NCBI RefSeq assembly: GCF_004362515.1
Contig: NZ_SNXU01000001.1
Coordinates: 1,674,001 to 1,738,000 of the forward strand
Length of the DNA: 64,000 bases
Reading direction: 5' to 3'
DNA from: Actinokineospora alba
GTDB lineage: Bacteria; Actinomycetota; Actinomycetes; Mycobacteriales; Pseudonocardiaceae
Positions 25,923 to 35,042 of the stretch are shown piece after piece. Both the position numbers and the translations under genes were made by a program. The notes under the pieces are model-generated. The model was not told the origin of the DNA and searched no databases. It was given only the letters and a program-made list of their open reading frames with translations. The stretch's first letter is position 1, and every line of letters begins with the position of its first letter.

Positions 25923-26658
25923 CGATCTCTTCGGCGGCACCATTCGGCCTAACGACCCTCCACGATCGGTTACCCCAAGCAAGGTGCGTGGCACCACATC
26001 TGGGGATAAACCTGTGGATAGTGTGGATAACACCGTGACTAAGCGTCCGTCCGGCGTAGTAAAGCCCGCCAGATCCGGGGATGAATTCACACTTCAGGGT
26101 GGTCGCGAAAACAATTCATCCACAGGTGCTACGGAGGGTGAGAACGCCCCGCTTCGTGGATCGGATCTTGCCCGGGCCGCGCTCGACGCCGCCCGCAAGG
26201 CCGCCGACTCCAAGCGCGCGGGTCAGCGCGGCCGCAATGTTCCACGTGGAACATCCACCGGATCCCGGCGCCGTCGTCGCTGGTCCGGGCCTGGTGCGGA
26301 CGACCGAGACCCGCAGCCGCTGGGCAGGCTCGCCTCCCGGCTCGCGGTCGACCGCGGCTGGAACGAGCACCTGGCGGGTGGCCAGGTCTTCGGGAAATGG
26401 GCCGCCCTGGTGGGTGCCGAAGTCGCCGAGCACGCCAAGCCGGTCTCCCTCAAGGACGGCGAACTCACGGTCGCGGCCGAATCCACGGCGTGGGCGACTC
26501 AGCTCCGCCTGCTCCAACGCCAACTCCTCGGCCAGATAGCCGCGGGAGTCGGCAAGGGAGTGGTCAAGAAACTCAAAGTCCAAGGCCCGACGGCGCCCAG
26601 TTGGCGCTATGGGCCGAGGCACGTTTCCGGCCGAGGTCCGCGAGACACCTACGGCTGA
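25915..26658 (+). CDS. dciA: DUF721 protein, replicative helicase operator DciA
   Basis: 247 residues from the GTG at 25915 (GGGGAGG 6 bp upstream), overlapping recF. The C-terminal half (about 130-215, PLGRLASRLAVDRGWNEHLAGG through AESTAWATQLRLLQRQLL) is the DUF721/DciA domain, the ancestral bacterial loader or operator of the DnaB helicase (mycobacterial homologue Rv0004). The first ~125 residues are Ser/Thr/Pro/Arg-rich and look disordered. This low-constraint coding stretch carries two abutting DnaA boxes and a parS site, so its codons may be partly set by DNA-level selection. Confidence 0.9.
   Translation: MSDDLFGGTIRPNDPPRSVTPSKVRGTTSGDKPVDSVDNTVTKRPSGVVKPARSGDEFTLQGGRENNSSTGATEGENAPLRGSDLARAALDAARKAADSKRAGQRGRNVPRGTSTGSRRRRRWSGPGADDRDPQPLGRLASRLAVDRGWNEHLAGGQVFGKWAALVGAEVAEHAKPVSLKDGELTVAAESTAWATQLRLLQRQLLGQIAAGVGKGVVKKLKVQGPTAPSWRYGPRHVSGRGPRDTYG
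26013..26030. promoter_or_regulatory. DnaA boxes inside dciA
   Basis: tgtggatag (26013-26021) and tgtggataa (26022-26030, perfect reverse TTATCCACA) abut head to tail. A third, tcatccaca with one mismatch, is at 26116-26124 in the opposite orientation. All lie in the disordered N-terminal part of dciA, about 3.5 kb downstream of the oriC boxes. Confidence 0.7.
26238..26253. other. parS site 5
   Basis: tgttccacgtggaaca, a perfect 16-bp palindrome of the TTCC parS variant, inside the dciA coding sequence where it encodes part of the disordered linker. Confidence 0.85.
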
Positions 26659-26770
26659 GTGTCGCGGGTCGAGATCTCCGGGATGGCGTCGGGACTCGTG
26701 CCTGATCGCATCCGCCGCCCTGTGACTCAACCAGGGGTGTCCTTGACCCGGTTCTGGACGACCGCACCAG

Positions 26771-26776
26771 TAGTAT
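26771..26776 (+). promoter_or_regulatory. Possible -10 element of the gyrB promoter
   Basis: TAGTAT fits TANNNT and is the only A/T-rich hexamer in the dciA-gyrB gap, 77 bp before the gyrB start. No good -35 at 17-18 bp; a TTGACC is present at 26743-26748 but 22 bp away. Confidence 0.3.
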
Positions 26777-26852
26777 GTGACGAGGGGTGCGCAGGGCGAC
26801 GTCCGCGCACCGCCGTCGCAGTCGATCCGACGCACGAGGAGATACCGAGCAC

Positions 26853-28829
26853 GTGGCAGCCAACAAGCAGGAAAACTCGTACGGCGCTGGCTCGATCTCC
26901 GTCCTCAAGGGGTTGGAGGCGGTTCGGCTCCGGCCCGGTATGTACATCGGTTCCACGGGTGAGCGCGGCCTGCACCACCTGATCTGGGAGGTCGTCGACA
27001 ACTCGGTCGACGAGGCGATGGCGGGCCACGCGACCAAGGTCGAGGTCACCCTGCTGGCCGACGGCGGCGTCCGCGTCGTCGACGACGGCCGTGGCATCCC
27101 GGTCGGCGAGCACCCGGAGGAGAAGCGCTCCACCCTCGAGGTCGTCATGACCATGCTGCACGCGGGTGGCAAGTTCGACAGCGAGAGCTACGCGGTCTCC
27201 GGTGGTCTGCACGGCGTCGGTATCTCCGTGGTCAACGCCCTGTCCCGGGTGCTCGAAGCCGAGATCAAGACCGACGGCCACGTCTGGCGCCAGCGCTACG
27301 AGGACACCAAGCCGGTCACCCCGGTCCAGCAGGGCGAGGCGACCCGCGAGACCGGGACGACGATCACCTTCTGGGCCGACCCCACGATCTTCGAGACCAC
27401 CGAATACAACGCCGAGACGGTCGCCCGTCGCCTGCAGGAGATGGCGTTCCTCAACAAGGGCCTCACCATCGTCCTGCGCGACGAGCGCGTGTCCGACGAG
27501 GACTCCGAGGCCGACGCGAGCGGCCTCGCGGCCCGCGTCAAGGAGCGCACCTACTGCTACCCGGGTGGCCTCGAGGACTTCGTCAAGCACATCAACCACG
27601 CGCGCGAAGCCCTGCACAAGAAGGTCGTCGCGTTCGAGGCCAAGGGCAAGGGCATCGAGGTCGAGGTCGCGATGCAGTGGAACACCGGCTACAGCGAGTC
27701 GGTCTACACCTTCGCCAACACGATCAACACCCCCGAGGGCGGCACGCACGAAGAGGGCTTCCGCGCCGCGCTGACCCGAGTGGTCAACGTCTACGCGCGC
27801 GACAAGAAGCTGCTCAAGGAGAAGGACGCGAACCTCAGCGGTGAGGACGTCCGCGAGGGCCTGGCGGCGATCGTGTCGATCAAGCTGGCGGAGCCGCAGT
27901 TCGAGGGCCAGACCAAGCAGAAGCTCGGCAACACCGAGGCGAAGACGTTCGTCCAGCAGACCTGCAACGAGTGGCTGGCCGACTGGTTCGAGCGCAACCC
28001 GGTCGAGGCGAAGACGATCGTCACCAAGTCGGTCGGCTCCGCGCAGGCCCGGATGGCCGCCCGCAAGGCGCGCGAGCTGGTCCGCCGCAAGGGCGCCCTC
28101 GACATCGGCGGCCTGCCCGGCAAGCTCAAGGACTGCCGCTCCACCAACCCGGAGGAGTGCGAGCTCTACATCGTCGAGGGCGACTCCGCGGGCGGCTCGG
28201 CCAAGGAAGGCCGCGAGTCCCGGTTCCAGGCGATCCTGCCGATCCGTGGCAAGATCATCAACGTGGAGAAGGCCCGGATCGACCGGGTGCTCAAGAACAC
28301 CGAGGTCCAGAGCCTGATCACGGCCCTGGGCACCGGCATCCAGGAAGACTTCGACGTCAGCAAGCTGCGCTACCACAAGGTCGTGCTGATGGCCGACGCC
28401 GACGTCGACGGCAAGCACATCACCACCTTGCTGCTCACCCTCCTGTTCCGTTTCATGCGCGGGCTGATCGAGCACGGACACGTCTACCTGTCGCAGCCCC
28501 CGCTGTACAAGATCAAGTGGCAGCGCGCCGAGCCGGAGTACGCCTACTCCGACCGCGAGCGCGACGGCGTGCTCGAAGCCGGGCTCGCGGCAGGCAAGAA
28601 AATCAACAAAGAAGACGGCATCCAGCGCTACAAGGGTCTCGGCGAGATGAACGCCAACGAGCTGTGGGAGACCACGATGGACCCGGCGCACCGACTGTTG
28701 CTCCAGGTCACGCTGGACGACGCCGCCACCGCGGACGAGTTGTTCAGCGTGCTGATGGGTGAGGACGTCGAGGCCCGCCGGTCCTTCATCACCCGCAACG
28801 CCAAGGACGTTCGATTCCTCGACGTGTGA
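26853..28829 (+). CDS. gyrB: DNA gyrase subunit B
   Basis: 658 residues from the GTG at 26853 (GAGGAG upstream); the frame is open to 26787 without support. GHKL ATPase motifs in order: EVVDNSVDEAM, DDGRGIPVGEH, GGLHGVGISVVNALS; then the TOPRIM motifs EGDSAGGSAKEGRESRFQAI and DADVDGKHI and the C-terminal QRYKGLGEMNANELWETTMDP. ATP-driven negative supercoiling with GyrA, which follows 51 bp downstream. Normal length for an actinobacterial GyrB. Confidence 0.98.
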   Translation: MAANKQENSYGAGSISVLKGLEAVRLRPGMYIGSTGERGLHHLIWEVVDNSVDEAMAGHATKVEVTLLADGGVRVVDDGRGIPVGEHPEEKRSTLEVVMTMLHAGGKFDSESYAVSGGLHGVGISVVNALSRVLEAEIKTDGHVWRQRYEDTKPVTPVQQGEATRETGTTITFWADPTIFETTEYNAETVARRLQEMAFLNKGLTIVLRDERVSDEDSEADASGLAARVKERTYCYPGGLEDFVKHINHAREALHKKVVAFEAKGKGIEVEVAMQWNTGYSESVYTFANTINTPEGGTHEEGFRAALTRVVNVYARDKKLLKEKDANLSGEDVREGLAAIVSIKLAEPQFEGQTKQKLGNTEAKTFVQQTCNEWLADWFERNPVEAKTIVTKSVGSAQARMAARKARELVRRKGALDIGGLPGKLKDCRSTNPEECELYIVEGDSAGGSAKEGRESRFQAILPIRGKIINVEKARIDRVLKNTEVQSLITALGTGIQEDFDVSKLRYHKVVLMADADVDGKHITTLLLTLLFRFMRGLIEHGHVYLSQPPLYKIKWQRAEPEYAYSDRERDGVLEAGLAAGKKINKEDGIQRYKGLGEMNANELWETTMDPAHRLLLQVTLDDAATADELFSVLMGEDVEARRSFITRNAKDVRFLDV

Positions 28830-28880
28830 TCGGTCCCCACATGATCACCCGGATGGAAGCTATGAAAGGAACTTTGCGTC

Positions 28881-31385
28881 GTGACTGAAACCCTGCCGCC
28901 GACGGGGGACCGGATCGAGCCGGTCGACATCCAGCAGGAGATGCAAAGCTCCTACATCGACTACGCGATGAGCGTGATCGTCAGCCGCGCGCTGCCCGAC
29001 GTGCGCGATGGCCTCAAGCCGGTCCACCGCCGGGTGCTGTACTCGATGTTCGACACCGGTCTCCGCCCGGATCGCAGCTACGTCAAGTGTTCCCGCGTCG
29101 TCGGCGACGTGATGGGTAACTACCACCCGCACGGCGACTCGTCGATCTACGACACCCTCGTGCGGCTCGCCCAGCCGTGGTCCATGCGGTACCCGCTGGT
29201 CGACGGCCAGGGCAACTTCGGTTCCCCGGGCAACGACCCGGCCGCCGCCATGCGGTACACCGAGGCCCGGCTCATGCCGCTGGCCATGGAGATGCTGCGC
29301 GACATCGGCGAGGACACCGTCGACTTCGTGCCGAACTACGACGGCAAGACCGAAGAGCCGGTCGTCGTCCCGTCGCGCATCCCGAACCTGCTTGTCAACG
29401 GCGGCAGCGGAATCGCCGTCGGTATGGCGACCAACATCCCGCCGCACAACCTGCGGGAGGTCGCCGACGGTGTGTTCTGGGCGCTGGAGAACCCCGACGC
29501 CGACGACGACGAACTGCTCGCCGCGCTGCTCACCCGGATCAAGGGCCCCGACTTCCCGACCAAGGGACTTATCCTTGGCACACAAGGGATCCAGGACGCC
29601 TACCGGACCGGTCGCGGCTCGGTTCGGATGCGCTCGGTGGTCGAGGTCGAGGAAGACGCCAAGGGCCGCACGATCCTGGTCGTCACCGAGCTGCCCTACC
29701 AGGTCAACCCGGACAACCTGATCGAGAACATGGCGCAGCTCGTGCGCGACGGGAAGCTCACCGGCATCTCCGAGATCGCCGACGAGTCGAACAACCGCGG
29801 CGGCATGCGCATCGTCATCGGCCTCAAGCGCGACGCCGTGGCGAAGGTCGTGCTGAACAACCTCTACAAGCACACCCAGCTGCAGCACAACTTCGGTGTC
29901 AACATGCTGGCCCTGGTCGACGGCGTGCCGCGCACGCTGCGGCTCGACCAGATCATCCGGCACTACGTGAAGCACCAGGTCGAGGTCATCGTCCGGCGCA
30001 CCCGCTACCGGCTGCGCAAGGCCGAGGAGCGCGCCCACATCCTGCGCGGTTACGCCAAGGCGCTCGACATGCTCGACGAGGTCATCGCCCTCATCCGGCG
30101 CTCCCCGTCGGCCGACGAGGCCAAGACCGGCCTGATGTCGCTGCTCGACGTCGACGAGATCCAGGCGAGCGCGATCCTCGAACTGCAGCTGCGCCGCCTC
30201 GCGGCCCTGGAGCGGCAGCGGATCATCGACGAGCTCGGCGAGATCGAGCGCTACATCGCCGAACTGCAGGCCATCCTGGAGAGCCCGGTCAAGCAGCGCG
30301 AGATCATCCGCGACGAGCTCAAGGAGATCGTCGACAAGCACGGCGACGAGCGGCGCACCCGCATCCTGCCGTTCGACGGCGAGGTGTCGATCGAGGACCT
30401 GATCGCGGTCGAGGACGTCGTCGTCACGATCACCCGCACCGGCTACGCGAAGCGCACCAAGACCGACCTGTACCGCGCGCAGAAACGCGGCGGCAAGGGC
30501 GTGCAGGGGGCGGCGCTCAAACAGGACGACATCGTGGAGCACTTCTTCGTGTGTTCCACGCATGACTGGATCTTGTTCTTCACGAACAAGGGCCGGGTCT
30601 ACCGCGCGAAGGCCTACGAGCTGCCGGAGGCCAACCGCGCCGCCCGCGGCCAGCACGTGGCGAACCTGCTCGCCTTCCAGCCCGACGAGCAGATCGCCCA
30701 GGTCATCGAGATCAAGGACTACGAGGTCTCGCCGTACCTGGTCCTCGCCACCCGTGACGGTTTGGTCAAGAAGTCGAAGCTTTCCGACTTCGACAGCAAC
30801 CGCGCGGGGGGTCTGATCGGTATCAACCTCCGTGAGGACGACGAACTCGTCGGCGCGGTCCTGTGCTCCGCCGAAGACGACCTGCTCCTGGTGTCCGCGG
30901 GTGGCCAGTCCATCCGCTTCCACGCCAGCGACGACGCCCTGCGCCCGATGGGCCGCGCCACCTCGGGCGTCCTCGGGATGCGCTTCAACGCGGGCGACGA
31001 ACTGCTGACCCTCGGCGTGGTCAAGGAGGGCACCTTTGTTTTGGTGGCCACCGACGGCGGGTATGCCAAGCGCACGCCCATCGAGGACTACTCGGTGCAG
31101 GGGCGCGGCGGCAAGGGCGTGCTCACCGTCCAGTACGACTCGCGGCGTGGCAGGCTGGTCGGAGCGGTGATCGTCGAACTCGAAGACGAGCTGTTCGCGA
31201 TCACCTCGTCGGGCGGGGTCATCCGGACCACGGCCGCCGAGGTACGCAAGGCAGGCAGGCAGACAAAGGGCGTCCGTTTGATGAACCTGGGTGAAGGGAC
31301 CACCCTGGTAGCCATCGCACGGAGCGCGGAAGGCGTCGCCGAGACCGACGACGACGAAGAAGCGCCAGAGGCGCCGACCGAGTAA
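28881..31385 (+). CDS. gyrA: DNA gyrase subunit A
   Basis: 834 residues, GTG start with GAAAGGA upstream. Winged-helix region with catalytic tyrosine at residue 126 (AAAMRYTEARL) and the quinolone-determining stretch HPHGDSSIYDTLVRLAQP; Ser87 aligns with E. coli Ser83 (mycobacteria have Ala there) and Asp91 with Asp87, the quinolone-sensitive pattern. The C-terminal beta-propeller carries a GyrA box-like motif QKRGGKGVQGA. The tail is short and acidic. Cuts and passes DNA with GyrB during replication and transcription. Confidence 0.98.
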   Translation: MTETLPPTGDRIEPVDIQQEMQSSYIDYAMSVIVSRALPDVRDGLKPVHRRVLYSMFDTGLRPDRSYVKCSRVVGDVMGNYHPHGDSSIYDTLVRLAQPWSMRYPLVDGQGNFGSPGNDPAAAMRYTEARLMPLAMEMLRDIGEDTVDFVPNYDGKTEEPVVVPSRIPNLLVNGGSGIAVGMATNIPPHNLREVADGVFWALENPDADDDELLAALLTRIKGPDFPTKGLILGTQGIQDAYRTGRGSVRMRSVVEVEEDAKGRTILVVTELPYQVNPDNLIENMAQLVRDGKLTGISEIADESNNRGGMRIVIGLKRDAVAKVVLNNLYKHTQLQHNFGVNMLALVDGVPRTLRLDQIIRHYVKHQVEVIVRRTRYRLRKAEERAHILRGYAKALDMLDEVIALIRRSPSADEAKTGLMSLLDVDEIQASAILELQLRRLAALERQRIIDELGEIERYIAELQAILESPVKQREIIRDELKEIVDKHGDERRTRILPFDGEVSIEDLIAVEDVVVTITRTGYAKRTKTDLYRAQKRGGKGVQGAALKQDDIVEHFFVCSTHDWILFFTNKGRVYRAKAYELPEANRAARGQHVANLLAFQPDEQIAQVIEIKDYEVSPYLVLATRDGLVKKSKLSDFDSNRAGGLIGINLREDDELVGAVLCSAEDDLLLVSAGGQSIRFHASDDALRPMGRATSGVLGMRFNAGDELLTLGVVKEGTFVLVATDGGYAKRTPIEDYSVQGRGGKGVLTVQYDSRRGRLVGAVIVELEDELFAITSSGGVIRTTAAEVRKAGRQTKGVRLMNLGEGTTLVAIARSAEGVAETDDDEEAPEAPTE

Positions 31386-31416
31386 TGCGAACGCGCAGAC
31401 CTAGGGGATTCCGCTC

Positions 31417-32244
31417 GTGACACCACCCGACAAGCCGGACACCAACGCACCGGAGCAGTCCGCCGAGGAGCGGGCCTCCGTGGCGACCAGCAAGGTTGAG
31501 CCGGTGGCCGAGCCCGCCGCGGCGGAACCCGAGGCCCCGGCGGCGGAGACCACCTCGGTCACCCCGCCGCCATGGCAGCGCGTCACCGCCGACGAGGCGT
31601 ACGGCGACACTGGCGACACCAGCGGCAGCACTACGGAGAACCTCTCCACCGACGGCGACACCACCCAGGCGCTGCCGATCAACGGGATCGCCGAAGCGGC
31701 CTACCAGCCGCATGTCGCCGCCCCCGCGAACGAGCGCCCGGTCGTCACCGGCACCGCCGCGTCACGCCTGTTCGGCGGCCACCAGGAGCCGGAGACCCCG
31801 CACCGCACCGCGGTCCACCTGGACCCCGGTGTCCGCACCACCCCGCCCCCCAGCGCCCTGCGCAGGCCAGGGCGGGGCCCGCGGCGGGCCAACCTGCAGA
31901 TCAAGCGCTTCGACCCGTGGTCGGTGCTGAAACTGTCCCTGGTCCTGGGCGTCGCCCTGTTCTTCGTCTGGCTGGTCGCCGTCGGCGCCCTCTACGCCGT
32001 CCTCGACGGCATGGGCGTCTGGGACAAGCTCAACGGCATCTCCAGCGAGCTCCTCAACGCCGGCGCCGAAGGCGGCAGCACCGGAGACCTCATCAGCGCG
32101 GGCCGCGTATTCGGCGTCGCGGCGATCATCGGCGCGATCAACATCGTGTTGTTCAGCGCCCTGGCCACCGTCGGAGCCTTCATCTACAACGTGTCCGCCG
32201 ACCTGGCGGGCGGCCTCGAAGTGACCCTCGCCGAACGGGAGTAG
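31417..32244 (+). CDS. DUF3566 membrane protein
   Basis: 275 residues, GTG start, 31 bp after gyrA. The first ~155 residues are Pro/Ala/Thr/Glu-rich and disordered; the rest is the DUF3566 domain: QIKRFDPWSVLKLSLVLGVALF, two membrane helices (about 165-190 and 230-255) and the intervening GVWDKLNGIS segment. It is the counterpart of mycobacterial Rv0007, always next to gyrA in this group. Function unknown. Topology suggests the long N-terminus is cytoplasmic (inference). Confidence 0.9.
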   Translation: MTPPDKPDTNAPEQSAEERASVATSKVEPVAEPAAAEPEAPAAETTSVTPPPWQRVTADEAYGDTGDTSGSTTENLSTDGDTTQALPINGIAEAAYQPHVAAPANERPVVTGTAASRLFGGHQEPETPHRTAVHLDPGVRTTPPPSALRRPGRGPRRANLQIKRFDPWSVLKLSLVLGVALFFVWLVAVGALYAVLDGMGVWDKLNGISSELLNAGAEGGSTGDLISAGRVFGVAAIIGAINIVLFSALATVGAFIYNVSADLAGGLEVTLAERE

Positions 32245-32262
32245 GCCGAAGGGGATACCGAT

Positions 32263-32292
32263 TTGGGACCGCGAACCCCTCTGCGGTAACCT
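32263..32292 (+). promoter_or_regulatory. Predicted tRNA-Ile promoter
   Basis: TTGGGA (32263-32268), 18-bp spacer, TAACCT (32287-32292); the tRNA begins 15 bp further on. Fits housekeeping sigma and the spacing expected of a stable-RNA promoter. Confidence 0.5.
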
Positions 32293-32306
32293 TCTCGCGT
32301 TCCCAG

Positions 32307-32383
32307 GGGCCTATAGCTCAGGCGGTTAGAGCACTTCGCTGATAACGAAGGGGTCGGAGGTTCAAGTCCTCCTAGGCCCACCA
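32307..32383 (+). tRNA. ileT: tRNA-Ile (GAT)
   Basis: Acceptor stem GGGCCTA/TAGGCCC, D-loop AGCTCAGGCGGTTAGAGC, anticodon GAT in CGCTGATAACG with a 5-bp stem, T-loop GGTTCAAGTCC, and CCA encoded at 32381-32383. Corresponds to mycobacterial ileT after gyrA. Confidence 0.97.
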
Positions 32384-32389
32384 AACACT

Positions 32390-32430
32390 CAGGGCCGGTA
32401 CGCGAGTCGCGTACCGGCCCTGAGGGTTTT
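32390..32430. terminator. Terminator after tRNA-Ile
   Basis: cagggccggtacgcga (32390-32405) is the near-complete inverse of tcgcgtaccggccctg (to 32422), a 15-16 bp stem, followed by a run ending TTTT on the plus strand. It also lies at the 3' end of the convergent hydrolase gene. Confidence 0.8.
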
Positions 32431-32449
32431 ACGGCCACGAGTAAGCCTC

Positions 32450-33331
32450 TCAACTCGCACGATGGGTTGTGAGGAACCGGTCGATCAGCTCGGCGATGTG
32501 GTCCGCGGCGTTCCACATGGGGGCGAGGTGGGTGAGCGGAAGCCGGATCAGCTCGACGTTGGGTTTCGCCGCCACCAGGTCGTTGAGCTCCAGCTCGAGA
32601 CCGGCGGGCCACTGTGCCTCCGTGCAGAAGATGATCAGCGTCGGCCCGTCGCACTCGTGGAACATGTGGACCATGCTGCGAGACAGGTCGGCCAGTTGGT
32701 CGTCCAGCAGTCGCCGGGCCGGATGTCGGCGGAAGGTTCCGTCCGACCGCGCCACGAACTGTCTGCGGGCTTCGACCTCGGCGTGTGGTGAGCCGTAGTT
32801 CAACCGGTCGAAGAACGCCAGGACTTGCTGGACCTGGCTCTCCATCCAGGCTCGGTCACCGGACTCAGGCGGAGCGGTCAGCGCTGCCAAACCGGCGCGG
32901 GTAGTGGCCGACCACACCTCGAACGCGGCGGCGTCCTGAGGTGTCGCATGCCGGACGGTTCCCGCGGCGAAGCCGTCGATGCTGACGATCCGCGACTCCG
33001 GGTGCCTGCCGCCGTAGTGGCCTGCCACGATGCCGCCAAGCGAGGCCCCGACCACGTCGACCTGCCCCAGTGCGAGCTCGGCCGCGATCGTCTCGAGGTC
33101 TGCGACGGTGTCGTCGAAGCTGAACAGTTCGGCGTCGCCGGACTGCCCGCAGAACCGGATGTCGACCGTGACGACCCGCCTGCCCGCGCCGAGGCGCCGG
33201 GCCAGACCGTCCATCGATTCCAGGTTTCCGCCGATGCCGTGCAGCATCACCAGCGCGCGACCGCTGCCGCCATAGTCGCGGTACGCGATCGGTACACCGT
33301 CATGCGCTGTGACTGTTCCGTCCGCTGCCAC
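32450..33331 (-). CDS. Alpha/beta hydrolase
   Basis: 293 residues. Oxyanion region LVMLHGIGGNLESM, nucleophile elbow VVGASLGGIVAGHYGG (Ser near residue 96), acid after a later strand, and a histidine in LTHLAPMWNAADHIAE near the C-terminus. A classic alpha/beta hydrolase fold, esterase/lipase-type, no signal peptide. Two Met/His-rich lid-like segments sit between strands 6 and 7. Not part of the conserved origin gene set, so probably an accessory gene between tRNA-Ile and tRNA-Ala. Substrate unknown. Confidence 0.85.
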   Translation of the reverse strand: MAADGTVTAHDGVPIAYRDYGGSGRALVMLHGIGGNLESMDGLARRLGAGRRVVTVDIRFCGQSGDAELFSFDDTVADLETIAAELALGQVDVVGASLGGIVAGHYGGRHPESRIVSIDGFAAGTVRHATPQDAAAFEVWSATTRAGLAALTAPPESGDRAWMESQVQQVLAFFDRLNYGSPHAEVEARRQFVARSDGTFRRHPARRLLDDQLADLSRSMVHMFHECDGPTLIIFCTEAQWPAGLELELNDLVAAKPNVELIRLPLTHLAPMWNAADHIAELIDRFLTTHRAS

Positions 33332-33381
33332 GGCGCCAATCGTTTCGCACGAAGCTGCTCACGGCCAGACGAATCGCGGCG

Positions 33382-34692
33382 TCAACACGGTGCGGTGTGG
33401 GCGCAGTGCTCCGTTCGTCCGCCGACCATGGTCGCGAGCACCTCGATGGTCGGCAACCGGTGTACTTCGACGGTCGTCGGGTCATCCGAGAGGATCACGA
33501 TGTCCGCGTACTTTCCGCTGGCCAGGGTGCCTTTCACGTCCTCTTCGAACGTGCCGTACGCGGCGTCGACGGTGAGCAACCGCAACGCCTGATCGACGGT
33601 CAGGCGCTGCGCCAGCTGCCAGTCCTCTGGGGGACGGCCGAGGTAGCTCTGCCGGGTCACCGCCTGGTGGACTGCCTCCAGGGGCGACCCGTGGGGCAGT
33701 TCGATGGCGCGGCCCGCCAAGCCGAGCACCAGCCATGGCATGTCGGTGCCGCCGATGGTGCGGACACCGCTTTCCACCAGGTCCCGCCAGCGGGTGATCC
33801 ACCGGGTCTGGCCGCGGGCCACCAACTCCGGGAACCCGGCCTCCGCCGCCAGATCACCCGGCATCCCGGGCTGGATGGAGGCGATCAACCCCAGCTCGCC
33901 CATCCTGGTGAGCTGGTCGTCGCGGAGTTGGACGACGTGCTCGACCCGGTGGCGTGCGTCCGCGGTCGGGTGCGTGGCCTGCGCCCGCGCCACCGCCGTC
34001 AGGTATTGGTCGTGCGCCTCGGCACTGATCGCGTGCGCCGTCACCTGCCATCCGTCGCGGTGCGCGGAAAGCACATACCTGTCCAGCTCGACCTGGTCCC
34101 AGTGGAACCTCGTGCCCCAGTCGTGGTCGAGGAACAGCTTGATGCCCGCGACCCGCAGCCGCGGGCTGTAGGCGTGCCGTGGGTCGAACTCCCGGAACCA
34201 CTCGCCGAACTTCTCGTCGTCGAAGTTCACCGGCAGGTAGGCGTTGACCCGCAATCGGAGCCGACCGGCCTCGTCGAGCGCACGCAGGTCCGCCAATCGC
34301 TGCTGGTTGACGAACTGCTCGTTGACGCTGGTCCACCCCCGGCGCAGGGCCGCGTCGATCGCGGAGTCGGCGTTGTGCCCCACCATGCCTCCGTCGCCGA
34401 TCCAGTGCGCATGGGAGTCGATGAAGCCCGGCAGCACCGTCCGCCCACCGAGGTCCACCACGCGCGTGGTGAGTTCCCGCAGGGCCAGCACGTCTTCGTC
34501 GTCGCCGACCGCCAGGATCCGCCCGTCCCGGACCGCGATCGCTTCGGCCCGCGGCAGCCCGGCCTCCATGGTGAGCACGATCCCGCGGTGGTAGATCACC
34601 TCGGGCGGAGTGGGTTTCGGTTCGGGTGCGGGCACGAGCAGAATCGCCCCGCACCCGACCAGAACGACCCCATGACGCCACGACCTCGCCAT
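33382..34692 (-). CDS. Lipoprotein amidohydrolase (YtcJ-like)
   Basis: 436 residues from the ATG at 34692, preferred because it gives a clean lipoprotein signal (basic start, VVLVGCGAI with lipobox LVGC). Amidohydrolase features: GRTVLPGFIDSHAHWIGDGG near residue 100 (HxH metal pair), IKLFLDHDWGTRFHWD, TAHAISAEAHDQYL, HRVEHVVQL and the aspartate in IGGTDMPWLV. C-terminal composite domain ends GKYADIVILSDDP. Resembles the DUF-YtcJ amidohydrolase branch acting on N-substituted amides or carbamates; the substrate cannot be read. Predicted to act outside the membrane. Confidence 0.82.
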   Translation of the reverse strand: MARSWRHGVVLVGCGAILLVPAPEPKPTPPEVIYHRGIVLTMEAGLPRAEAIAVRDGRILAVGDDEDVLALRELTTRVVDLGGRTVLPGFIDSHAHWIGDGGMVGHNADSAIDAALRRGWTSVNEQFVNQQRLADLRALDEAGRLRLRVNAYLPVNFDDEKFGEWFREFDPRHAYSPRLRVAGIKLFLDHDWGTRFHWDQVELDRYVLSAHRDGWQVTAHAISAEAHDQYLTAVARAQATHPTADARHRVEHVVQLRDDQLTRMGELGLIASIQPGMPGDLAAEAGFPELVARGQTRWITRWRDLVESGVRTIGGTDMPWLVLGLAGRAIELPHGSPLEAVHQAVTRQSYLGRPPEDWQLAQRLTVDQALRLLTVDAAYGTFEEDVKGTLASGKYADIVILSDDPTTVEVHRLPTIEVLATMVGGRTEHCAHTAPC

Positions 34693-34867
34693 GCCCCATC
34701 GTCCCACCCCCGGCCCTGAGCGCTCGCGTGCCGACGCGCGCACGGGCCTTGCGGTGATCGACAGGTGTTCGGGTGCCACGACGGCGTGAGTGGGTGTTGT
34801 GGCAGACTGGGCGGGTCACGTCGGGTGTGACGTGGACGGACTTGAAGTGCCAAAGGAGGCATTCGAA

Positions 34868-35008
34868 GTGAAGAAGCTTCTCGCGCTCGCCGCAATTGCT
34901 GGTGGCGTCCTCCTGGTGGTGCGCCGCAAGAACTCGGCGAAGGCAGAAGCCGACCTGTGGCGCGAGGCGACCACGCCCGTCGCCAACAACGGCGTGAAGA
35001 AGGCCTGA
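34868..35008 (+). CDS. DLW-39 family small protein
   Basis: 46 residues from a GTG at 34868 with a perfect AAAGGAGG 8 bp upstream. One N-terminal hydrophobic segment (LLALAAIAGGVLLVV), a basic RRKN, then the family's hallmark EADLWREAT. Such 39-47 residue proteins sit between tRNA-Ile and tRNA-Ala near gyrA throughout actinobacteria. Function unknown; a small membrane-anchored peptide. Confidence 0.9.
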   Translation: MKKLLALAAIAGGVLLVVRRKNSAKAEADLWREATTPVANNGVKKA

Positions 35009-35017
35009 CCCAGCACG

Positions 35018-35037
35018 GCGCGGCCCGCGGGCCGCGC
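35018..35037. promoter_or_regulatory. 20-bp perfect GC palindrome before tRNA-Ala
   Basis: gcgcggcccg and its exact inverse abut, 5 bp before the tRNA-Ala start. It may form a hairpin ending the DLW-39 transcript or serve in processing of the tRNA 5' leader. No T-tract. Confidence 0.5.
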
Positions 35038-35042
35038 TGCAC

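Noticed and set aside
26727..30923. Very long minus-strand frames opposite gyrB and gyrA
   Set aside because: Antisense shadows of gyrase genes; composition typical of reversed high-GC codons.
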